From: an uncultured Prevotellaceae bacterium
GTDB taxonomy: Bacteria; Bacteroidota; Bacteroidia; Bacteroidales; Bacteroidaceae
Assembly (NCBI GenBank): GCA_937910905.1
Contig: CALEPV010000012.1
Span: 1 to 21,447 of the forward strand
Reading direction: 5' to 3'
DNA length: 21,447 nt
Numbering within the stretch: the first letter of the stretch is position 1; the number at the start of each line of letters is the position of its first letter. The notes beneath the pieces were generated by a model, which was not told where the DNA came from, ran no database searches, and saw nothing but the letters and a program-made list of their open reading frames with translations. Positions 15,823-21,447 of the stretch are shown one piece after another. A program made the position numbers and the translations under genes.

Positions 15823-16131
15823 CGACATCTTATCGGATAATAGAAGCGTTATGCTCTTTCTTGCAAGCTGAAAACCTGAGAAATTTTCAATCATTGCAAA
15901 GAGCCCCGGAGGCCAATGAATTGAGGAGCCAACGGTAGGAAGAAGGACGGCATAGCAGCTTCGCGCGTATGCGTGGGACTGCTTCCTTTCATCTTTTCTT
16001 TACCGGGCTTTCTCAGGGCCTTCAGCTTGAAGATGCGGCAATACAGTTCCACGTTTCGCACAATTAACCATTGCTCTTGAAGGGACTGCAAGGGCCCGAA
16101 TGAGTGTGTCTACAACACCCATACAAGCGCA
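15823..16131 (+). other. Structured leader or embedded small RNA upstream of the polymerase gene
   Basis: About 300 nt between a consensus promoter and the polymerase start hold no convincing plus-strand gene. A long hairpin spans 15853-15904 (GCTCTTT/AAAGAGC base, TTGCAA/TTGCAA middle, TGAAAA/TTTTCA top). A second spans 15938-15986 (GGAAG/CTTCC base, GCATA/TATGC inner), and a small one is at 16020-16032 (CTTCA-GCT-TGAAG). The features suit a regulatory 5' leader or a small RNA. It does not show the conserved cores of tmRNA, RNase P RNA or SRP RNA that I can recognise, and no known riboswitch core was recognised. Confidence 0.45.
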
Positions 16132-16135
16132 GTGA
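16100..16135 (+). other. Short leader ORF overlapping the polymerase start
   Basis: ATG 16100 opens an 11-codon frame (MSVSTTPIQAQ) whose TGA overlaps the polymerase start as GTGA. Such overlap can couple translation of the GTG-started gene to the leader. Only the geometry supports it. Confidence 0.3.
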
Positions 16136-17190
16136 CTGCATTTTTTAATCCATACGTCTGCATCCTGCTGCTGATGGCAGCGCTGGGCTTAGCCTACCGC
16201 ACTGCCAATGCCCATATGCGCCATGTGATTTCAGCAGTCTGCCTGGCTGTACTGATACTCTTCTTCGGGCTACGCGGCAATGTGGGTGACGACTATGTCA
16301 GCTATCACGCCATCTACGAGCGCCTGTCGGCAACAGACTTCATGCTTATGCCTGCTTTCAGCTCTGCGATGTGGCTGTGCCGCGCGGCGGGAATGACATT
16401 TGCAGCATTTGTATTCTTAACCAGTGTAGCAACCAATGTGTTGTTGCTACGATTTGCGCTACAGTCAGGGCACAACGTTCCCTGGGTGCTATGCGTGTTC
16501 CTTGGCATGAGCGGCGTGGTAAACGAGATTGACTTCATCCGCAATGCCATCAGTCTGCTGCTCTTTGCCTGCTCAATACGATATATCACAGAGCGCCGCG
16601 CACGCAGATTCTATCTGCTCAACATTGTGGGGATAGCATTCCACTACTCTGCTCTGCTTTATCTTCCCATCTACTGTCTGGCCACACGCATGAACATACG
16701 CAGAGGAGCGTTTGCAGCAGCCATAGCTGTTGGCTGCCTCTTTGCTTTTGTCCGTCCAGCACTGTTTGCATGGCTACCGAGATTGTCTGACTCCGGCAGC
16801 GAGCTATCGCAACATCTGCTGACATACGTCACCACCTACAATCATCCCCTACACTTCTCCGTGGCCACACTGGAACGTCTGCTCACAGCCTGCGCCGTCA
16901 TAGCACTCTACCACCGTCTGCAAAGCTGCGACAGCGTGCGTGTAGCCGTTCTTGGGTTCTTGCTGTTTTTCCTATGCATCTCCATATTCTCCCACTATGC
17001 TATACTGTCCACGCGTCTCGCCAACATATTTGTGTTCAGCTACTGGCTGCTCTGGCCCTCAATCGTGCAGCAGCTGGACAGCAGGCGCGCCCGCTTTCGA
17101 GTGGGCACGCTCATGCTGTGCTATATGACGTTCAGGCTGATTGGCTTGGGCTCGCTGCCGGCCTGGCACTATACAACCGTCTTCGATTAG
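16132..17190 (+). CDS. EpsG/Wzy-like polysaccharide polymerase (membrane protein)
   Basis: The 352-residue product is hydrophobic throughout, with about ten membrane segments. It shows EpsG-family signatures: FFGLRGNVGDDYVSYHAIYE near residues 44-63 and, later, EIDFIRNAISLLLFACSIRY followed by NIVGIAFHYSALLYLPIYCL. Members polymerise or extend exopolysaccharide, capsule or O-antigen repeat units at the inner membrane. The start is GTG 16132; no ATG gives a complete first segment. It is alone: no glycosyltransferase, flippase or chain-length gene is adjacent, and the next gene encodes a giant secreted protein 42 bp downstream without a visible promoter, so the two may share the promoter at 15791. 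Codon use looks less biased than in rpsA. The family call is fairly secure; the polymer is unknown. Confidence 0.8.
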   Translation: MTAFFNPYVCILLLMAALGLAYRTANAHMRHVISAVCLAVLILFFGLRGNVGDDYVSYHAIYERLSATDFMLMPAFSSAMWLCRAAGMTFAAFVFLTSVATNVLLLRFALQSGHNVPWVLCVFLGMSGVVNEIDFIRNAISLLLFACSIRYITERRARRFYLLNIVGIAFHYSALLYLPIYCLATRMNIRRGAFAAAIAVGCLFAFVRPALFAWLPRLSDSGSELSQHLLTYVTTYNHPLHFSVATLERLLTACAVIALYHRLQSCDSVRVAVLGFLLFFLCISIFSHYAILSTRLANIFVFSYWLLWPSIVQQLDSRRARFRVGTLMLCYMTFRLIGLGSLPAWHYTTVFD

Positions 17191-17232
17191 TAACAGAAAA
17201 TAACATATAACAACTCATTTAATCCAAGCACT

Positions 17233-20200
17233 ATGAAACAATTTTACCAAAAGACACGCCTGTACTTAGCAGGCATCGCCGCACTCCTATGCGGCGGACT
17301 GGCATGGGCTGCAAGCAGCTCCGGTATGCTTTCACCATTGGCCTCGGCTCTCAAGCAATATGCCCAGGCAGCCGAAGAGCTGGTGACAGAGTATGGGCAG
17401 GGCTCCGAGGAGCTGGCTCTCACCTATGACGAAGCAATCAATAAGTGGCAGACCCCGCAGGCTCCAGTCAATCCAATGGCTGGCGAAGAGTATGTGGCCG
17501 ATGGCACCACAGCCTATTACCTTTACAACGTTGGTTGTGGCCAGTTCGTAACTGGCGCTAACTCATGGGCCACTCAGATTTCTCTCACGAGTGACGGTAT
17601 GCCTTACATGGAACTCGTTGTAGTGCCAATGTCTGAGGCCGATGAGGAAATCTACCCTGGCGCTGTAAAGCTCAAACTGAACGGTACATTCTACTTCACA
17701 GGTGGTAATAACCGTACTAACTACGCTGTGAGCAACACCTACCTCTTCCGCGACAGCGAGGCCAGCGGCTACATTGACCACAACAGCCAGGCTTGCTGGT
17801 ACTGGACCTTTGTGAAGGCAGAGAACGGCAACTACTACTGGCATTCAGCCTTCAATGCTGAGGATGGCACAGTGATGGGCACTTTCGACAATGCAGCCGA
17901 GCAGTATGCCCAGGGTAATGGCGCTGGTTCTGGTGTATCATTCGATGCCGATGCCGATGCCGAGAACATCGAGTGGGCCTTTATACCCGTGGACAAGTTG
18001 AATCAAGAGGCATTGCAAACCTACTCTGAGGAAAAACTCATCTACGATGTACGCCTCAATCTGCGGGACAATCTTATCAGCGCAGCAACAGTCTACGACC
18101 TGGACTACAGGGAAGCCAGTGCCGTCTACCTGAATAGCGAAGCTACACTCGACGAGCTCCGAGCAGCCAACGATGCCCTTTCAGCAAGTGTCTCAAGGGC
18201 TACTTTGCTCGCCATGATTCCACGGTCAAGCGAGGACAATCCTCTTGACATCACACAGTACACCATCGAGAACCCGGACTTCGAGAATGGTCAGGCTCCT
18301 TGGACCATCACCGAGAGCATGGGCCAGAACCTACAGGTTCAGACAGCAGCCTACACCAACTGGGATGTTGATCCCGTCGTGACTGTGAGAAACTGGATTG
18401 AGAGCTGGACTCCTCAGCCCGGAGCTCTGAATAATGGTGTTATCTGCCAGACCGTGAAGGGTCTGCCAGAGGGCCGCTATCGCATCGAGTGCGATGCTAT
18501 TGCTGTTCAGCAGTATGGCTTACTTGACATTAGCGAGCAAGATGGTATCTATCTGTTCTACAACAATGGATCCTACGTCATCCACGGTGATGCCATCTCA
18601 ACAGGCAATGGCATGCCAGAGCACTTCACCTTCGACTTCGACTACAGCGGTGCTGAAGAGATGACCATCGGTCTGATGGCTGAGAACACCAACTGCAACT
18701 GGATGGGTATGGACAACTTCCGTCTGTACGCTATTGGCGCGATGCAGAACGACCCGGCACGTCAGGCACTCGAGGCCGCTGTGGCACAAGCCGAGGAGCT
18801 GGCAGCACAGTTTGGGGATAATAATATAGATGAAATCTCTGACACCACGCTCAACATCAGCAACGAAGCCCGCGAATTTTTCATTGACGCTGTGGCTTAT
18901 GCCCAGGATATGCTGGAGAGAGGCGAGGACTATCAGGGAGCTATCGATATGCTGGCTAATGCAACAGCAAAGATTAAGTACTCCGTTGCCTTCTACCAAG
19001 AGTACCAGCTCATCTATCAGGACGCTATGAGCAAATACGCAAAGATTGAAAAGGAAGCCGAACACAGTCAGAATACGGAGTGGTATACACTGGCAAAGGA
19101 AATATACTACTTTGCCTACGACGACCTACGCTCACCGTTCAATCAAGGTGAACTCTGCGAGTCCGACATAGAAGCCTATCGCTACTACGTTGACCAGCGC
19201 ATCTCTGCCTTTATTGACGCCGGCCATATTGTGCCAGGCGATAATCTTTCCCTTCTGCTCAACAACCCCTCTTTCGAGACAGGAGACCTCACAGGATGGG
19301 AGATAGCATCTGGCACCGTCACCGTTTCGGGACAATACTACAATGCAGAGGCATGGCATCAGTCCTTCGACATGTACCAGACTCTGCGCTACAACCTGCC
19401 TGCCGGCACCTACCGCATCACGGTGCAGGGCTTCGTACGCATCGACGGTGGCGAGAATACACTCGTGCTCTATGCCGGCTCATCAGAGCGTACGCTTAAG
19501 CTCATCACCGATGAATACAGCGACTACCAGATACTGGGCGATAGCACCGAGAGCACCGTATGGCCATACGACATACCCAACCAGGTGCGGGGCGGATGGC
19601 AGCCTAACTCCATGCTCGGAGCCAAGATGTGGTTCGAGACCACCAATCCTGAAACCAATCAGCCTTACTACCTCAACGAGGTGACAATCACCCACCGAGG
19701 GGGCGAGCTGACCATAGGACTGAGAACCACATCCACACAGCTCTGGGCGCTTTGGGACAACTTCGGAATAGAATATGTAGGCGAATCCCTCCTGGGTGCA
19801 CTCATCGAGGACATCATGCAGCTGGGAACGGAGATAGAAGCCCTGAAAAACTCCGAGTTAGGAATAGCCAACGAACAGACTGCAGTGCTCGCTGACATCA
19901 TCCTGGAGAGCATCTGGCAGGCATATGACATACAGAGCGAAGATGAGGCTGTGGAGCTCAAGGATAAGGCCATCGCACTCATCGCACAGATCAAGCAGGA
20001 ACAACACGACCAGCTGGTGGACAACTTAGTAGCGCAGTTTGGCGTGAATGGACAGACGCTGATTATGAACGAACCCGTATACCTCTACAACCTCAAAGCA
20101 CAGAAGTTCATCGCCACTGGAATAAACGGACGCAACGGCACAGGAAATGCTGCTGTCTTTGCTGAAGGACGTATGCCTTTGTGCTTAGAGCTTGTGGACA

Positions 20201-21447
20201 CCGTACAGCTGGCATGCAATGGTAATGCGTACGAGGGCATAGCTCTGATGGCCTACGGCAACGGCTACGACGAAACAGGCATCGCTTCCAAGGCATCGCA
20301 GCTGGGACTGCAGTCTCAAAACCCAGTGCTAAACTTCATCCACTACCATGACATAGGATACAATCTCGTGATACCGGTGTACCGCATCAACCAGTCCGGC
20401 GAGGGATTCTTCCACATCACATCTGCACAAGAAGGATATGGACAGTATCTCGGCTACGACTCAGACCTGTACAACGCATACTACAACACCACCACCGTGA
20501 CTTGCAACGTACCGGAAACAGACGATGGCTCCATTGACTGGGCTATCATCCCCGCCAAGAACGCACAGGCTTATGTCGATGCCATCAGAGCACAGTACCG
20601 TAAGGACTATCTTTATGAACTCTTCTACACGGGAATTGGCATATACGACGGGGCAAACTTAGAGCTTAAAAAAGAGCTTGGCAATAGTCTGGAAACTGTA
20701 GACAATGCTCTTTATGGCCAAGACTCTATAACTGTCGACGAACTCGACACGCTCTGCCGTCAGCTCAATACAGCTATCAACAAAGCACGTTTCAGCACCA
20801 TACACGCCACCAGCGTCAATCCCCTCTATGTGACAGAAGTGCTCAGAAACCCAAGCTTCGACACAGGCGACGCCTCTGGATGGGATGTAGAAGGATTGAA
20901 CTCAGCTTATAATCTAGGCTACCAGAGCGCAGCATACTACAACGATGAAGCATATCTCAGCCAGTTCATCGAGGCTTGGCTGCCCACAGCAGCAGGGACA
21001 GGACTCGGCGATGGTGCCATCAAGCAGACCATCTATGGCCTGCCAGCTGGCAACTACATACTCTCAGCCGATATCAATGCCTCCAGCGATGACAACACCA
21101 CCTACGGCGTGAGCCTCTTCGCACAATACGGTTCAACGACTGCGCAGACCCCCGTCACCACCTCTCCCGAGCAGCCACAGCATGTAGAGGTAAGCTTTAC
21201 TCTCGATGACACATCATCCGATTTGACCATCGGTGTGATGCTCGAAAATGCCACCGCCAACTGGGTTGCAGCCGACAACTTCCAGCTGCTATATCTTGGC
21301 AACGGCGACGACGCTCTCCTTGGCGATGCAAGCATGGACGGCGTAGTGGACATCGTGGATGTGACCACCATTGTGGACTTCATCCTCATGAGGAGACAGC
21401 CTGCATCCGAGCAGCAGTTCGCCAATGCAGATGTCAATGGCGACGGC
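17233..21447 (+). CDS. Giant secreted protein with beta-sandwich modules, YLYN modules and a dockerin (gene C, partial)
   Basis: The frame is open from ATG 17233 to the window edge (1405 codons). Residues 1-26 are a signal peptide (core LYLAGIAALLCGGLAWA). Modules in order: YLYN module 95-255 (YYLYNVGCGQFVTGANSW, ending EWAFIPVDKL); helices; beta-sandwich 346-505 (NPDFENGQAPW, QTVKGLPEGRYRIECD); helices; beta-sandwich 675-851 (NNPSFETGDLTGWE, QTLRYNLPAGTYRITVQGF); helices; a second YLYN module 947-1110 (YLYNLKAQKFIATG, ending DWAIIPAKN); helices; beta-sandwich 1203-1356 (NPSFDTGDASGWD, QTIYGLPAGNYILSAD); dockerin from 1364 (GDASMDGVVDIVDVTTIVDF, then DVNGDG), cut by the edge. The sandwiches resemble carbohydrate-binding modules with the fold ending in a D-N-F strand. 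No catalytic domain is seen so far. Surface polysaccharide or glycan binding is inferred. A GATGCC triplet repeat at 17944-17961 encodes DADADA. Confidence 0.88.
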   Translation, partial: MKQFYQKTRLYLAGIAALLCGGLAWAASSSGMLSPLASALKQYAQAAEELVTEYGQGSEELALTYDEAINKWQTPQAPVNPMAGEEYVADGTTAYYLYNVGCGQFVTGANSWATQISLTSDGMPYMELVVVPMSEADEEIYPGAVKLKLNGTFYFTGGNNRTNYAVSNTYLFRDSEASGYIDHNSQACWYWTFVKAENGNYYWHSAFNAEDGTVMGTFDNAAEQYAQGNGAGSGVSFDADADAENIEWAFIPVDKLNQEALQTYSEEKLIYDVRLNLRDNLISAATVYDLDYREASAVYLNSEATLDELRAANDALSASVSRATLLAMIPRSSEDNPLDITQYTIENPDFENGQAPWTITESMGQNLQVQTAAYTNWDVDPVVTVRNWIESWTPQPGALNNGVICQTVKGLPEGRYRIECDAIAVQQYGLLDISEQDGIYLFYNNGSYVIHGDAISTGNGMPEHFTFDFDYSGAEEMTIGLMAENTNCNWMGMDNFRLYAIGAMQNDPARQALEAAVAQAEELAAQFGDNNIDEISDTTLNISNEAREFFIDAVAYAQDMLERGEDYQGAIDMLANATAKIKYSVAFYQEYQLIYQDAMSKYAKIEKEAEHSQNTEWYTLAKEIYYFAYDDLRSPFNQGELCESDIEAYRYYVDQRISAFIDAGHIVPGDNLSLLLNNPSFETGDLTGWEIASGTVTVSGQYYNAEAWHQSFDMYQTLRYNLPAGTYRITVQGFVRIDGGENTLVLYAGSSERTLKLITDEYSDYQILGDSTESTVWPYDIPNQVRGGWQPNSMLGAKMWFETTNPETNQPYYLNEVTITHRGGELTIGLRTTSTQLWALWDNFGIEYVGESLLGALIEDIMQLGTEIEALKNSELGIANEQTAVLADIILESIWQAYDIQSEDEAVELKDKAIALIAQIKQEQHDQLVDNLVAQFGVNGQTLIMNEPVYLYNLKAQKFIATGINGRNGTGNAAVFAEGRMPLCLELVDTVQLACNGNAYEGIALMAYGNGYDETGIASKASQLGLQSQNPVLNFIHYHDIGYNLVIPVYRINQSGEGFFHITSAQEGYGQYLGYDSDLYNAYYNTTTVTCNVPETDDGSIDWAIIPAKNAQAYVDAIRAQYRKDYLYELFYTGIGIYDGANLELKKELGNSLETVDNALYGQDSITVDELDTLCRQLNTAINKARFSTIHATSVNPLYVTEVLRNPSFDTGDASGWDVEGLNSAYNLGYQSAAYYNDEAYLSQFIEAWLPTAAGTGLGDGAIKQTIYGLPAGNYILSADINASSDDNTTYGVSLFAQYGSTTAQTPVTTSPEQPQHVEVSFTLDDTSSDLTIGVMLENATANWVAADNFQLLYLGNGDDALLGDASMDGVVDIVDVTTIVDFILMRRQPASEQQFANADVNGDG

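Noticed and set aside
15754..15905. Invertible (phase-variable) promoter
   Set aside because: The promoter at 15791-15822 is close to the MITE and hairpins, but no inverted repeats flank it on both sides and no recombinase gene is nearby.
15891..16091. 66-codon minus-strand ORF (SFFLPLAPQFIGLRGSLQ end)
   Set aside because: It lies opposite the structured leader with no promoter of its own that I can see and no recognised family; the hairpins explain the stretch better. A conserved peptide cannot be excluded.
17944..17961. GATGCC x3 as a phase-variation tract
   Set aside because: The unit is 6 bp, so slippage would keep the frame and only change the DA count.

Overview
The window looks like a chromosomal segment of a Bacteroidales bacterium, most likely Prevotellaceae (Prevotella in the broad sense). 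Three things point there: promoters of the Bacteroidetes type (TTTG, about 20 bp, TAnnTTTG); the gene clusters tpiA-SPOR-folE and nif3-zinc ribbon; and giant secreted proteins combining helical repeats, beta-sandwich, dockerin and cohesin-like modules. No tRNA, rRNA, CRISPR array or transposase gene was seen.

Layout. Positions 1-8895 (minus strand) hold two surface-protein genes. Gene A (1-1265) is cut by the window edge and encodes a signal peptide, two cohesin-like domains and a tandem 79-residue helical repeat. Gene B (1372-8895) encodes 2507 residues: signal peptide, beta-sandwich domains, very long Ala/Thr-rich helical regions, a dockerin, a cohesin-like domain and a C-terminal sorting-like tail. 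A small LytTR-type DNA-binding regulator (9148-9504, minus) lies upstream of B. Next comes the overlapping housekeeping operon tpiA-SPOR-folE (11069-11827, 10515-11069, 9943-10518, minus).

Divergent from tpiA, on the plus strand, is nif3 (from 12006), then a coiled-coil/zinc-ribbon protein and ribosomal protein S1 (rpsA, 13687-15489). rpsA ends in a strong terminator, and a 175-bp MITE-like element with 32-bp terminal inverted repeats abuts it directly. A lone copy of the same terminal repeat lies between tpiA and nif3. A consensus promoter at 15791-15822 then starts a structured leader of about 300 nt, which leads into an EpsG/Wzy-like polysaccharide polymerase gene (16132-17190) and gene C (17233 to the window end). 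Gene C is a third giant secreted protein, with three carbohydrate-binding-like beta-sandwich modules, two YLYN modules and a dockerin cut by the window edge.

How the genes fit together: the middle is ordinary core metabolism and translation. The flanks carry A, B and C, which share cohesin-like, dockerin and beta-sandwich modules but show no recognisable enzyme domain in the visible parts. A plausible reading (inference) is a non-cellulosomal surface assembly held together by cohesin-dockerin-like contacts. The most unusual points are the dockerin and cohesin-like domain side by side in B, the MITE with its solo end, the structured leader before the polymerase gene, and a SPOR-protein signal peptide encoded inside nested inverted repeats.
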